Source: Gracilibacillus caseinilyticus
GTDB taxonomy: Bacteria; Bacillota; Bacilli; Bacillales; Amphibacillaceae
Assembly (NCBI RefSeq): GCF_022919115.1
Contig: NZ_CP095072.1
Coordinates: 4,278,001-4,342,000 of the forward strand
Direction: 5' to 3'
DNA length: 64,000 nucleotides
Shown here one piece after another: positions 43,141 through 53,470 of this stretch. The translations under genes and the position numbers were made by a program. The first letter of the stretch is position 1. Each line of letters starts with the position of its first letter. A model generated the notes under the pieces. That model searched no databases. It worked only from the letters and a program-made list of their open reading frames with translations, and was not told the DNA's origin.

Positions 43141-44946
43141 CTATTTACCAACTAAATCTGCTAATGCTATCGTTTTTTGATCGGTATATAATATATTATT
43201 TTCCAGCGATGGTGATGTTGACTGATCATGAGAAACAGGTGAACCATAGAAGGCATGGACCAACAAGTGTTTACCTGCTTCTATCGACGCTTCAACCGTT
43301 GGAAGCACGGTTCGTTTCTCCATTATATTTGTATTTGCATTGGGAAAAATACATTTCGCTTCTCCTTGTTTATCTAATGAAAGTGCAGACACTCTTCCAT
43401 TTGCAGTTTCAGCGTTTCCATGCTCACATTTATTGTCAGCATCTTGATCAGATAAACCTAATGAAAATCCACCGTCAGCGATATCCAAAGGTCTTGCTGT
43501 ATCGATTTGATGAATCCTTACATGCCATGGCAACCCAGGTATTAGCCATGTTTTGATCGTGACATTCTGCCAAGGTTTCCATTTAATATAGATATGATCC
43601 TGCTCGATCCGCTTCTCGATGATTTGTTGCTTAACACGATAGTGATTATCCTGTTCACTTACCGCCAGCATGCTATCAAAAGCACCTTGATCAAGACCGA
43701 AATTGGCTCGTGGTACACTGAAACCGAAGTAATTGGAATAAACAAACTTCTCATACTTTGCTGATGCATGGGTGTGAGCATTCGTATGCTGGTATCCAGT
43801 TGTAAATGCAGCAACATGGTCTGCATCAGCATCACGAACAAGCATCATACGAGGATTGGACTGCATAACTTTTTCTTCTGATAATGGTAATCTTTTTTCA
43901 TCAGACTTCCAAAACGGATGATCATCCGCTAATGCTAAAATTAAAAATATTTTAAACCCCCAATACGGAGAACCTGGTGCATTATAATTTTCTGCCATAT
44001 GCAAATTAGGATATTGATATCCTATGGACAATGTACCATTTGGCAAAAAGATGTCCTGCTTGCTCCAATGACGCAAATGATTGAAAATAATGCCTTTTAC
44101 GACGCCAAGTGGTATGTTACTTAACCCCGCAAATACATACGCACTCCAAAAAGAGGCCTGTGCAAAACGATAAGATAAACTTCGTCCATAAGGAAGTGCG
44201 CGCCCATCATCAGAGAACCAATGAATGAAATCTTCTGCAAATCGTTCAGCTCGCTGTTTATATATTCGTGCGCGAGCAGGGTCATCCTTCTCCATAATTT
44301 TGGCATAGAACAATCCATAATAATGAATAGCAAAAGGTGTATAATAATCGACATGAGCGACTTCTCCATCCTGGTACCAGCCATCTCCAATATAGAAGTC
44401 ATCGATTCTGTCCAAATGTTGATCAATGGTTTCTTGACTGTAATACGCTCCGACCTTTTTAAGGCCGATATTCACGATAACAGCAAAAAACAGCCAATTA
44501 CAATCATGCGCTTTGTGCTTATTTACTTGACTCAACCATTGAACCAGATTTTCTTGCTGTGATGATGACAGTGGCTCCCACACATATTCCGGCGCCAGAC
44601 ATAACGCGTAGCCGAACGCTGCCATTTCAACGATTCGTTGATCATAATCTGCAATTTCTCCCCAATAGCCATCACTCTCAGGATCAGTACCATTGATTAT
44701 TCCATCTAAATGCCTCGGCCACAAAGCTGCTTCACCTTTTACCATTAATAATGGAGCCGCTCCCCATAAAACGCGGGAAAAGCATTCCAAACCAGCTACA
44801 TGTTCAGGGTATGCTGCTGCAGTCTGACCTACTTGAATCCTAGAATGAGATTTATCATAATAAGGGTCTAACGGCTGCCACATTGATTCTGCTAATCTGG
44901 CAATATCCTCTTTTGTTTTTAATGAATTATGATGCAAGCAATCCAT
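43141..44946 (-). CDS. DUF2264 domain protein, probable glycosidase
   Basis: A 601-residue protein covering a full DUF2264 domain, with no signal peptide, so it is cytoplasmic. Conserved-looking blocks are HVAGLECFSRVLWGAAPLL, DGYWGEIADYDQRIVEMAAFGYAL, DCNWLFFAVIVNIGLKK, YIGDGWYQDGEVAHVDYYTPF and DGRALPYGRSLSYRFAQASFW. An (alpha/alpha)n-toroid plus a C-terminal beta domain is likely. I recall that this family has been linked to GH154 beta-glucuronidases; that is memory, not checked. It lies 11 bp after the heparinase-like lyase and is the last gene of the operon, so it probably trims oligosaccharides imported by the upstream ABC transporter. GGAGGGAG precedes the ATG. Confidence 0.8.
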   Translation of the reverse strand: MDCLHHNSLKTKEDIARLAESMWQPLDPYYDKSHSRIQVGQTAAAYPEHVAGLECFSRVLWGAAPLLMVKGEAALWPRHLDGIINGTDPESDGYWGEIADYDQRIVEMAAFGYALCLAPEYVWEPLSSSQQENLVQWLSQVNKHKAHDCNWLFFAVIVNIGLKKVGAYYSQETIDQHLDRIDDFYIGDGWYQDGEVAHVDYYTPFAIHYYGLFYAKIMEKDDPARARIYKQRAERFAEDFIHWFSDDGRALPYGRSLSYRFAQASFWSAYVFAGLSNIPLGVVKGIIFNHLRHWSKQDIFLPNGTLSIGYQYPNLHMAENYNAPGSPYWGFKIFLILALADDHPFWKSDEKRLPLSEEKVMQSNPRMMLVRDADADHVAAFTTGYQHTNAHTHASAKYEKFVYSNYFGFSVPRANFGLDQGAFDSMLAVSEQDNHYRVKQQIIEKRIEQDHIYIKWKPWQNVTIKTWLIPGLPWHVRIHQIDTARPLDIADGGFSLGLSDQDADNKCEHGNAETANGRVSALSLDKQGEAKCIFPNANTNIMEKRTVLPTVEASIEAGKHLLVHAFYGSPVSHDQSTSPSLENNILYTDQKTIALADLVGK

Positions 44947-44957
44947 ACTCTCCCTCC

Positions 44958-46658
44958 TTAATTAATTCTGAACGTGATATCAGCCTGAATCATTGGCTGT
45001 AATAAATTACAATTAAATACTATATGTAAGAAATATTCCTTCTCTCCACTATGATTAATAAAATCTTTCCGTTCGATAGCAGGTTCCCATGATTCTCGAT
45101 CATAAAGAATTTCCAAATTCACTTCTTCTCCCATTAATACAATCATGTCCTCCTTACATTTGTAAGGCAGATCTGCTACGACAAAAGATTCTACCAGAGA
45201 ATCAGGTGCTTGATTAAACTGAAAAGTGTCCATAACCTGAAGTACTGGCTGATCAGTATGCATCCATTTCAATTCTCGCAACAGGCGTACATCGGCAGGG
45301 TAAGCTTGGCTCATATCCATAAGCAAACGATCAATATCATATTTTTGTTCTACCTCTACGAAATGGCCACGATACTCCTTCCCTGCCTGCTGACAAGTCC
45401 CGTCAATCACTGGAACCGAATGCCCTTCTGCACTGTTACAGATGAACTGATAACGATTGTGATTAAAGTAATCTTTGTTATATTGACCAGCACCTAAATC
45501 TCGTAGAAATACCTGATTCTTTCCATAAAGAATGAATTGTCCGACATCATTGTGATTATGTGGTTCTTCATTATGACCTGCCTTTACAGCGAAGCTACCT
45601 TCTTTCTTACGAGATAGAAAGATTGCAGATTCCTTTAAGTAATAATTTTGCTTAGGCCAATCACTACCTTGCAGCCTGTCATCATACCATTGTAATTCCC
45701 GAATTGCTGGTGCCCATCTGCCACAATGATCCACAATCTCAGTCCGGGCCAGATACTTATTAGGCAGATGAACCTCAGGAAACTGCTGATGCAAATAATG
45801 CGTAAAACCAATCATTGGTGCTGCATGAGGGGGAGCATCTGAGAAATTGACAATGTGATTATCTGATAAGAAGATTTTTTCCTGAAACAACGCAATTTGC
45901 TTAACTTTCGGATCATGAAACAAATTAACCGGCTCAACCTTTTTCAACAAATCGGCATAATAACAGAAAAAGCCAAAGCCGTATTGCCAGTATAAATAGC
46001 CTTCTGTACACCCTCCATCTTCTTGAAACCCGGATAGATAATATTTCATCGTCTCATTGACACGAGTAAGGATCGAATTCCTCTCTTCTTCATCCGCTAT
46101 TAAATAGATAGCTGCAGCACCGATTGATCCTCCGCATACACTCGCCCAATTGTGGGCAGCCCTCTCCCAATGAAAAGTTTGTTGTTTGAAAGGAGTGAAT
46201 ACTCTTCTGTCTACCTCAATCGCCACTTTGTCTATGAGGAAAGGATCCAGCCTCTCCTTATACATAGTCACCATTTCAGCTAGCATAAAGGCTGTTTCGG
46301 CTGCAAAAAGGTCAACTGTATATGCTAAATGATTCGTTTGTAGATACATTGTATAGCTTTGTTCTTCCCTGTCCGGATCCAAGTGGGCTGGCAAACACCA
46401 GGTAAATTCATTACATATTTGCCAGATTTCATTTTCCAGCAACGATACATAATGCATATCATGCGGACATACATACAGCATTAAACCAAAAGTTGTGACT
46501 CGTTTTCTTCGGTAGAAATATTGCTGTTCATAAGCTTCACGCTCTCCATTCGTCATAAACTCCCGATACGTTCGAAAATCAATCTCCGTTACTTTTTCCT
46601 GTTCCAATTGTGCAGCGTCTGCTCGCAGCTTTTCGATTACTCGATTTCGCCAGGTCAT
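44958..46658 (-). CDS. Heparinase II/III-family polysaccharide lyase
   Basis: A 566-residue protein with an (alpha/alpha)-toroid N-terminal half (HWERAAHNWASVCGGSIGAAAIYL, then FQEDGGCTEGYLYWQYGFGFF). A beta-sandwich half follows, with HNEEPHNHNDVGQFILYG, the conserved His/Asn site of heparinase II/III proteins. Relatives cleave uronic-acid glycosides by beta-elimination. There is no signal peptide, so it should act on imported oligosaccharides. The ATG overlaps the stop of the response regulator gene (ATGA), so the two are translationally coupled. The polysaccharide is unknown; a heparin-like, hyaluronan-like or bacterial exopolysaccharide substrate is possible. Confidence 0.85.
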   Translation of the reverse strand: MTWRNRVIEKLRADAAQLEQEKVTEIDFRTYREFMTNGEREAYEQQYFYRRKRVTTFGLMLYVCPHDMHYVSLLENEIWQICNEFTWCLPAHLDPDREEQSYTMYLQTNHLAYTVDLFAAETAFMLAEMVTMYKERLDPFLIDKVAIEVDRRVFTPFKQQTFHWERAAHNWASVCGGSIGAAAIYLIADEEERNSILTRVNETMKYYLSGFQEDGGCTEGYLYWQYGFGFFCYYADLLKKVEPVNLFHDPKVKQIALFQEKIFLSDNHIVNFSDAPPHAAPMIGFTHYLHQQFPEVHLPNKYLARTEIVDHCGRWAPAIRELQWYDDRLQGSDWPKQNYYLKESAIFLSRKKEGSFAVKAGHNEEPHNHNDVGQFILYGKNQVFLRDLGAGQYNKDYFNHNRYQFICNSAEGHSVPVIDGTCQQAGKEYRGHFVEVEQKYDIDRLLMDMSQAYPADVRLLRELKWMHTDQPVLQVMDTFQFNQAPDSLVESFVVADLPYKCKEDMIVLMGEEVNLEILYDRESWEPAIERKDFINHSGEKEYFLHIVFNCNLLQPMIQADITFRIN

Positions 46659-48265
46659 TTAGCATTTACCCCATTCCATTTGTTGCCTCTGAATTCCAGT
46701 GGGGTACAGCCAACCAGCTTCTTAAATACTTTGATAAAATAACTCTGATTGTCGTACCCCAACTGATCACAAATGTTACCAACGGAATCATCCGTTACTT
46801 CTAATAACTCTTTTGCCCGTTCTACTTTGCGTTGTTTAACATATTCAACAAAGGTTACTTGCATTTCTTTTTTGAATAACCTGCTGAAATAACTTGCATT
46901 TAGATAAAGATGTTCTGCCACTTCATCTAATGACAGCTTTTTGTGCAGATTATGAGAGACATAATAGCAGGCTTCCAACACGTCTTTATGATAATTGTTC
47001 TTCAATTGCTGAGCGGTTTCATCTAAGCATTTTTTGGCATAGTCTTGCAGCCAGTCTTGTAATTCATAGATGGAATGGAGAACAAGTACCTCTTCCTGTA
47101 ATGCTTCCACATGATAATTGGAAGGTAAATAGGGCATCGTTCGTAATCGCATATTCACATCCAGAACCATACGCAGGAACCATTCTTTTACTACTTTAGG
47201 GTGAAATTGTTTTTGTATACAGAATTGAATCCACTTCTCTAAATAACGAGAAAAATCAGTAAGGTTTCGTTCAAACAAAGCTTGCTTCAATTGAGAAGTG
47301 ACCTCTTGGTAATATGAGAAAATTTCCTGGTTAAAAGCCTCCCGTTCCATCTGTTTATCGATTGTTAAAATGGCTCTTGACCGGGCGTAGAACAATTGTG
47401 ATTCATTGTGCAATATGGACAGTATTTCCGGTCTCAGTGTCTCAACATCTGTTTCATTACCAATTAAAAAAGCAAGATCAATATTCAAGAATTGCTTTAG
47501 CGCTTCTTGTAATGATTTCAGCAGAATCCGCAGTTCACCGTAGTTGTCATGCTTGATTGTGACTCGATAGGGATAAAAAATGAAGCCTTTGTTAGCCTCG
47601 AAATTCACACAAACAACCTTCAGTCCCTGCTGATGCTCTGTCATTTCCTGCAATACATTTAAAATCGCAAATTGCAAGGTATCTTCCGATATATAATTTT
47701 CTTTTACTTTGTAAAAATCCTCGATCGAAAATTGGACAGGAATATAAGAAGTCTGTTTATGTAAGACTTCTAAAAATCGTTTAGAAGATCCTTGGATTAG
47801 TTGACGTAACAGCTTTTGATTTTCGATATCCGTATTTATTTTCACCTTATGCTGTAACTGTTTTACTTCTACCAACTTCGTAATATCACGATCTAATTGT
47901 CGTTTGCAATGTAATAATATTTCTTCCAAATCATCGGGATTGAGTGATTCTTTTAATATATAATCTTGCACATCCAATTTTAATGCTTGCTGTGCATAAG
48001 AAAATTCATTATGACAGGAAATGATAGCGACTTGCAAGTTATCTTTCATTTCCTTCATCTTTCTCGTTAATTCGATACCATCCATCTTCGGCATTCCGAT
48101 ATCTGTTACTAATATATCTGGCATCTCTTCTTTGGCAGACTCATAGGCTAGAAGACCATTCTCATGTGAGCTCAGTAACTCCATCCCCAGTGCTTCCCAA
48201 TCAATTGTTTCCGATAAAAATTCGATCGTTGGGTAATCATCATCAACTAACATTACCTTGTACAT
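46655..48265 (-). CDS. Response regulator with AraC output domain, YesN type
   Basis: A 536-residue regulator. The receiver domain (residues 1-118) has KVMLVDDDYPT, the phosphoacceptor Asp in DILVTDIGMPKMDG and the Lys in YILKESL. A long middle region follows. The C-terminal AraC domain has LSLDEVAEHLYLNASYFSRLFKK and SVGNICDQLGYDNQSYFIKVFKK. I choose ATG 48265 with TAGGTGGTG six bases upstream. It overlaps the histidine kinase gene by 23 bp and the lyase gene by 4 bp. It probably activates the promoter ahead of yesL when the sensor detects sugar outside the cell. Confidence 0.92.
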   Translation of the reverse strand: MYKVMLVDDDYPTIEFLSETIDWEALGMELLSSHENGLLAYESAKEEMPDILVTDIGMPKMDGIELTRKMKEMKDNLQVAIISCHNEFSYAQQALKLDVQDYILKESLNPDDLEEILLHCKRQLDRDITKLVEVKQLQHKVKINTDIENQKLLRQLIQGSSKRFLEVLHKQTSYIPVQFSIEDFYKVKENYISEDTLQFAILNVLQEMTEHQQGLKVVCVNFEANKGFIFYPYRVTIKHDNYGELRILLKSLQEALKQFLNIDLAFLIGNETDVETLRPEILSILHNESQLFYARSRAILTIDKQMEREAFNQEIFSYYQEVTSQLKQALFERNLTDFSRYLEKWIQFCIQKQFHPKVVKEWFLRMVLDVNMRLRTMPYLPSNYHVEALQEEVLVLHSIYELQDWLQDYAKKCLDETAQQLKNNYHKDVLEACYYVSHNLHKKLSLDEVAEHLYLNASYFSRLFKKEMQVTFVEYVKQRKVERAKELLEVTDDSVGNICDQLGYDNQSYFIKVFKKLVGCTPLEFRGNKWNGVNAK

Positions 48266-50069
48266 CCTCTTCACCACCTAAAGGAATAATGATTTCAATT
48301 GTTGTTCCTACTTTTTCGCTGCTTTTCACTAACATTTCAGGTTTTTGCCGATAAGAAAGCTGCAATCGTTCATATACATTAGTCATACCAATACTGGAAA
48401 ATCCAGAATGGCTTGCTGGTCGTGTCGTATTCGTTGATTTTCCAAATGTTTCATTTACACGTGTTAGTGCAGCCTCACTCATACCGGCACCATTATCATG
48501 AATCAAAATGATAAACTGGTATTCATTTACATCAGCCTCAATTCGAATTTCGCCTTCACCCTGATTTAAACCATGAATAATTGCATTTTCTATTAACGGT
48601 TGTAGCAAAAATCTCGGCACCAGTTGGTCTTTGGTTCGATCTGTACACTCTATTAGTAATGTTACTTTATTTTTTTGGCGCATATTCATCAGGTTGACAT
48701 AGTCACGAATTAATCCAAGCTCATCACGAAATAATATTTGATCATCTTGATTATCAATCGTCCAACGCAGAAGCTTAGATAACGATTGAATCATACCGGC
48801 ACTGTCTCTATCACCAAAACGAAATACTTTCATTCGTATTGAATTTAAGACATTAAATAAAAAATGCGGATTAATTTGAGCCTGAAGCATCGCTAATTCG
48901 GCTTTTCTTTTTCTTTTATGTGTATGGCTAACCTCTGTAATCATCATATTAACGCGATCTAACATATTATTTAATGATTGTGAGAACTCTCCGATTTCAT
49001 CTTTACTTTCCACCTGAGAACGAACAGACAAATCTCCTCCCTGGACCTTCCTGACTACACGTTCAAGATAGCGGAGCGGCTTGGTAATACGGCTCATTAA
49101 ATAGGCCAGAATCAAAAAGAAAACAGCAAAAGAAACCGCTAACAAAATAAACACCTTTGAAAAAATGGCATTAATATTTGATGTCGCTTCTTTATAGGGA
49201 ATCTTTGAAACCAGCTTCCAATCATTAAAGGTTAATTTCTTTTGCGTTACGACATATTTTTGACCTTTTAATTCTACGATTTGCGAGGACTGACGTGGAT
49301 TCAATTGTGCAACGAATTCTGCCTTACGATTAATTTGTTGTGGGTCCTGATGGGATAAAATTGTATCATCACCGTCAACCAGCAATAGATCTTCTGATTC
49401 ATTTTTGTTCATTAACACGGTTCTGACTTTTGTTTCTAAAAGTGTCACGATGACATAGCCATAAATTTCTTTGTTATTACTTCTTAACGTTTTTCCTACT
49501 GACAGCTGATAGGGATTCTGAATTTTTTCGTATTGGAGCATTGTCGGCTCTACTCCAGACCAGTATGTTTCATACCCGTTAACTTCCTCTAATTTATCGA
49601 GCCATTTCTCATCATACAACGAATATGGATCAAATTGTGCAGTCGTGTAATTGGTATAATATTTGCCGTTCTTCAGCAAAATGGTCACATAAGACTTTTC
49701 GCCAAGCAGTGTAATGTCCTCGATCGTTTTTTGAATTTGACGATCTTCCAAAAAGCCACTGTAATTCTGATTTTCCAACGCAGACAACGTCATATTGGAT
49801 TTGTTTTTTAAAATCGTGTTTAATTCCGAATCAATTTGGACAAAGTTGGAAACGTTCAGCATATCATCTAAGATATGTGAAACATTCTCCTCTGTTAAAT
49901 CCAATGCTTTGATCGCATTTTGCATTGCTTGCTCTTCCACTGCATCTCTTGTCAAATAATTATAAATAGATAAGGACAGGATGACAGGAATACCGATACA
50001 GATAAAGGATGCAAGAAAAACTTTAGAACGAAAAGAAGGAGACGTTAATCTCCGAAACAGTGCCCTCAT
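48243..50069 (-). CDS. Sensor histidine kinase, YesM type
   Basis: A 608-residue membrane kinase. TM1 is VFLASFICIGIPVILSLSIYNYL. An outside sensor domain extends to about residue 290, and TM2 is VFILLAVSFAVFFLILAYLM. HAMP follows (RITKPLRYLERVVRKVQGGDLSV), then the His_kinase domain LQAQINPHFLFNVLNSIRMK with the phosphoacceptor His, and an ATPase domain with PLIENAIIHGLN and HDNGAGMSEAAL. The ATG at 50069 lies six bases after GAGGAGG; two upstream frames are open but poorly placed. It partners the YesN-like regulator, which it overlaps. Such pairs in Firmicutes sense oligosaccharides or their binding proteins. Confidence 0.92.
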   Translation of the reverse strand: MRALFRRLTSPSFRSKVFLASFICIGIPVILSLSIYNYLTRDAVEEQAMQNAIKALDLTEENVSHILDDMLNVSNFVQIDSELNTILKNKSNMTLSALENQNYSGFLEDRQIQKTIEDITLLGEKSYVTILLKNGKYYTNYTTAQFDPYSLYDEKWLDKLEEVNGYETYWSGVEPTMLQYEKIQNPYQLSVGKTLRSNNKEIYGYVIVTLLETKVRTVLMNKNESEDLLLVDGDDTILSHQDPQQINRKAEFVAQLNPRQSSQIVELKGQKYVVTQKKLTFNDWKLVSKIPYKEATSNINAIFSKVFILLAVSFAVFFLILAYLMSRITKPLRYLERVVRKVQGGDLSVRSQVESKDEIGEFSQSLNNMLDRVNMMITEVSHTHKRKRKAELAMLQAQINPHFLFNVLNSIRMKVFRFGDRDSAGMIQSLSKLLRWTIDNQDDQILFRDELGLIRDYVNLMNMRQKNKVTLLIECTDRTKDQLVPRFLLQPLIENAIIHGLNQGEGEIRIEADVNEYQFIILIHDNGAGMSEAALTRVNETFGKSTNTTRPASHSGFSSIGMTNVYERLQLSYRQKPEMLVKSSEKVGTTIEIIIPLGGEEDVQGNVS

Positions 50070-50161
50070 GTACATCCTCCTCACGTTAAAAGAATGGTTG
50101 GGGACAACGGATTAACGCCCCTTGCTTAATTGTAATCGTTTTATTAATAGTGCTTCAAGTA

Positions 50162-51553
50162 TTATTGATTATTTTCGATAATCTCGTTAGCCCGTTGATC
50201 CATTGCTTCAATCGTGGCATCAATATCCTGCTCTTCGTAGATCAATTTTTCGTATTCTTCATTCACCATTTCATAAATCTCTGCCTGATATGGCGCAGGA
50301 GGAATAATTTCAGATGCTTTTGAATTTTTCAATACAGAGATAAGCGCTTCTTTATCTACTTTTTCTGGATTATTTGTATCCTCTAAAATAGTCGTAACGA
50401 TGCTTTCTAATTCATCATCACCTACACCATTCCATGAAGGAATATTCTTACCTTGGACGATTTGGCCTTCTGTTGTGTACCAACGGATGAATTCATACGC
50501 TGCCTGTTTGTGTTCAGAGCTGGATGCAACCGCCATGTAATCCGTTGTTACAGGTGTATAACCGCCTTCATCTCCTTCATCATTTTTAGGATATGGTGCA
50601 ATGCCCACATTAAAGTTTAACGGGAATTGATCCGTACCACCAAGCTCGGTATTCATCCAGCTTCCAATTGTGACGAGGCTGGCATCTTGATTAAAGAACT
50701 GATCACGATAATGAAGTTGCTGTGACATAATATCGGTATAAGGTGTTGCGGACTTATCTTCTTTCTCCATTTGCCAACGAAGCTCTAATGATTTCTTAAA
50801 CATTGGATCGGTAAAGTTCGAGCTGCCATCCGCTTGTAAAAATTCTGTATTTTCGGCTTTACTTGCTAATGCTAGTTTCATATATTCCATCCAGCCACCA
50901 TTTTGCGGGCCATGGAAGTACGTACCATAATGGTCATCAGTCGTTAATTGTTTGGCATATTCAGCAAATTCATCCCAAGTCCAATCAGTCGGCATTTCAA
51001 GACCCGCCTCTTCTAAATGGTCTTTGTTCACCAGTACGTACCATGGGTTGAATTTACCTGGTAAAGCATAATAGCTGTCACCTAGCTTGGTGTTTACTTT
51101 ATACTCTTCATTCACTTCAAAACCTTCTTCTTCAATAAATTCATCAATCGGTGCTACCATACCTAAATCCACTCGTTGTGCATAAGAAGCAGGATCACTA
51201 AACATTAATACATCCAACTGTTCGCCAGAGGACGCTGCAAGATCCAGTTTCTGCAGTGCTTCATTCGTGTCCCCTTTCTCACTAAGAATGACTAGTTCAA
51301 CATCAATATTAGGATGGGCTTCTTCAAATGCCGGAATTGTTTCTGACCAATTATAGGAAGCTTCATTACCATGCGTGTGGAACATAATTTTAACCGGTTC
51401 ATCTGAATCATTTGTTTCAGAACTTGTATCTTCCCCACTCGCATCATCAGAGCTTGAAGCTGGCTCATCCTCCCCAGCATTACACGCAGTCATCAAGATC
51501 GCGATACATGCCAAACCTAGCAACAACATCCATGCTTTACTTTTTAAATTCAT
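50162..51553 (-). CDS. Sugar ABC transporter substrate-binding lipoprotein
   Basis: A 463-residue lipoprotein with the signal peptide MNLKSKAWMLLLGLACIAILMTAC (lipobox LMTAC, Cys24) and an acidic Ser/Glu/Asp linker. It is a family 1 (carbohydrate) extracellular binding protein: VKIMFHTHGNEASYNWSETIPAFEEAHPNIDVELV at about residues 54-88, LDVLMFSDPASYAQR, and the C-terminal AAYEFIRWYTTEGQ. It delivers oligosaccharides to the two permeases upstream; the ATPase is not in this cluster, so a shared MsmX-type ATPase is expected. A TGTAAGGGTTTACA box (cre with one mismatch, 51579-51592) lies just before the start, and GGGGG precedes the ATG. Confidence 0.9.
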   Translation of the reverse strand: MNLKSKAWMLLLGLACIAILMTACNAGEDEPASSSDDASGEDTSSETNDSDEPVKIMFHTHGNEASYNWSETIPAFEEAHPNIDVELVILSEKGDTNEALQKLDLAASSGEQLDVLMFSDPASYAQRVDLGMVAPIDEFIEEEGFEVNEEYKVNTKLGDSYYALPGKFNPWYVLVNKDHLEEAGLEMPTDWTWDEFAEYAKQLTTDDHYGTYFHGPQNGGWMEYMKLALASKAENTEFLQADGSSNFTDPMFKKSLELRWQMEKEDKSATPYTDIMSQQLHYRDQFFNQDASLVTIGSWMNTELGGTDQFPLNFNVGIAPYPKNDEGDEGGYTPVTTDYMAVASSSEHKQAAYEFIRWYTTEGQIVQGKNIPSWNGVGDDELESIVTTILEDTNNPEKVDKEALISVLKNSKASEIIPPAPYQAEIYEMVNEEYEKLIYEEQDIDATIEAMDQRANEIIENNQ

Positions 51554-51661
51554 TCAACAAACCCCCTGTTTCGTTTTTTGTAAACCCTTACAAATTAAAT
51601 GCTATCATATAGGAAAATGATCACATATCACTATTTTTACCTTTGACAGCACTTTTTTTAC

Positions 51662-52501
51662 TTACCCTTTCACACCACCTAGTGCAATACCATCAATAAC
51701 ATGTTTTTGTCCAAGTATAAAGACAATTAATAATGGCAGAATCGCAGATACAGCAGCCGCCATAATCAAGGTATAGAAGCTTCCGTTCAATGTCGTAAAC
51801 TTCTGCATCGCAAGCTGAATCGTATATAGTGCATCCGTGCGCAAGAAAATTAACGGATTCTGATAGTCATTCCATGTCCAGATAAATCGCAAAATCGCAT
51901 ACGTTGCAACTGCTGGCCTAACAATTGGTAAGGCAATGCGCCAGAAAATCCGCCAATGGCCGGCGCCATCAATCTTGGCTGCATCAATAAAATCGTTGTG
52001 AATGCCTATAAAGAATTGCCGGAGCATAAACGTACCTAACACACTAAAACTACCTAATAATATCAAACCAATGTGGGTATCAAATAATCCTAAATAACGG
52101 TATAAAATAAATTGTGGCACTAGACTTGCTTGTGGAGGAACCATGTAGGTCGCTAACACAACCAGAAACAGCCACCCGCCTGCTGGAAATCGGACTTTAG
52201 AGAAACCATAAGCAGCCAAAGCAGAAACCGTTGCTGAAATAACCGTTGTTAACACAGCTACCTTTATCGAGTTCCAATAGTATAAATAAAATGGCTGTTC
52301 ACCAAACCAGACTTCCTGATAGTTCGCAATGCCATTCCATCTCGAAGGAATCCATTCAATCGGATACTTAAACACATCTGCCTCGATTTTTAAGGACGTC
52401 GATAACATCCAAATGAATGGAAGCAAAAACGCAATACTGCAAAAGAATAATATAATAGTACTCACTAATTTCTTGACGTCAAAGCGTCGTTCTTTCTTCA
52501 A
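51662..52501 (-). CDS. Sugar ABC transporter permease, MalG/LplC type
   Basis: A 279-residue permease with six helices starting LVSTIILFFCSIAFLLPFIWMLSTSL. The EAA motif is FIDAAKIDGAGHWRIFWRIALPIVRPAVA near residues 180-208. It ends with the typical HVIDGIALGGVKG. I start at TTG 52501, seven bases after AAAGGTG; a GTG at 52510 is possible. It lies 18 bp after the MalF-type partner. A ~108-bp gap precedes the binding protein gene and contains a T-rich leader with a possible separate promoter. Confidence 0.92.
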   Translation of the reverse strand: MKKERRFDVKKLVSTIILFFCSIAFLLPFIWMLSTSLKIEADVFKYPIEWIPSRWNGIANYQEVWFGEQPFYLYYWNSIKVAVLTTVISATVSALAAYGFSKVRFPAGGWLFLVVLATYMVPPQASLVPQFILYRYLGLFDTHIGLILLGSFSVLGTFMLRQFFIGIHNDFIDAAKIDGAGHWRIFWRIALPIVRPAVATYAILRFIWTWNDYQNPLIFLRTDALYTIQLAMQKFTTLNGSFYTLIMAAAVSAILPLLIVFILGQKHVIDGIALGGVKG

Positions 52502-52519
52502 AACAATCACACCTTTCGA

Positions 52520-53470
52520 TTAATAATTCACCCATTTTTTCTGTCCAATCCATTGAATGATCGTAATCAGGAAGACAAACAGGAATAAAACTACAGCGAT
52601 AGCTGACGCATAACCGACATCTAACTCCAAAAATGCTCGTTCATATAAATGCCAAACAAGCATAGTCGTTGAATTTAACGGTCCACCCTGGGTCAGTACG
52701 GCAATTAAATCAAATACTTTAAAGGATGCAATAATACCTGTAATTAATAGAAAAAAAGATGTTGGTGAAATCATCGGAAACGTGATACTTTTAAACTTAT
52801 ACCAGCTGTTAGCACCATCGATGTCAGCCGCTTCATAGAGCTCTTTCGGTATTGACTGCAGACCGGCAATATACACGATCAGACTAAAACCGATGGAAAT
52901 CCAAATATGAATTGTCATTAACGAAATTAATGCAAAATTGGGATCAGAAATCCAGGTAGGCGGATTATCAATTCCCAATGACATTAACACCTGATTAATC
53001 GGCCCCTGTGAAGGATGAAAAAGCACTTGCCATACCACTGCGATCGCAACAACACTAGATATATACGGCATAAAAAAGGCAACTTTAAAATAGCCCTTCA
53101 AGTAGACATTTTTATCAATGATTACAGCTAAAAACAAGGCAATGATCATCGTGATCGGGACAGTAAGAATAAAAACGGCATTGTTGATAATAGATTTAAT
53201 AAATTTCTCATCGTTTAAAAGTGCACGGAAATTATCAAAGCCTACCCATTGCAACTGATCAATACCAGTGACAAATTTCCAGTCGGCAAAAGCTAAGATA
53301 AAGGTTGCAACAATCGGGAACAACACAATGACAGATATTCCGATAAACATCGGTGAAATAAATAACAGCCCTGCCAGGCTTTCATTTTTTTCTATTCTTG
53401 ATTTTTTCGCTTTTTTGGAGGAATCTTGTTGTTGCCATTCCTCAACGGATGCTACTTGTTTACTTGCCAT
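52520..53470 (-). CDS. Sugar ABC transporter permease, MalF/LplB type
   Basis: A 316-residue permease with six helices, the first at LAGLLFISPMFIGISVIVLFPIVATFILAF. The EAA loop is ELYEAADIDGANSWYKFKSITFPMISPTSFF near residues 213-243. A polar Glu/Gln-rich N-terminal stretch precedes the first helix. I start at ATG 53470 with GAGAGGTG upstream. The first codons overlap the end of the YesL gene by 11 bp, indicating translational coupling. Confidence 0.92.
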   Translation of the reverse strand: MASKQVASVEEWQQQDSSKKAKKSRIEKNESLAGLLFISPMFIGISVIVLFPIVATFILAFADWKFVTGIDQLQWVGFDNFRALLNDEKFIKSIINNAVFILTVPITMIIALFLAVIIDKNVYLKGYFKVAFFMPYISSVVAIAVVWQVLFHPSQGPINQVLMSLGIDNPPTWISDPNFALISLMTIHIWISIGFSLIVYIAGLQSIPKELYEAADIDGANSWYKFKSITFPMISPTSFFLLITGIIASFKVFDLIAVLTQGGPLNSTTMLVWHLYERAFLELDVGYASAIAVVLFLFVFLITIIQWIGQKKWVNY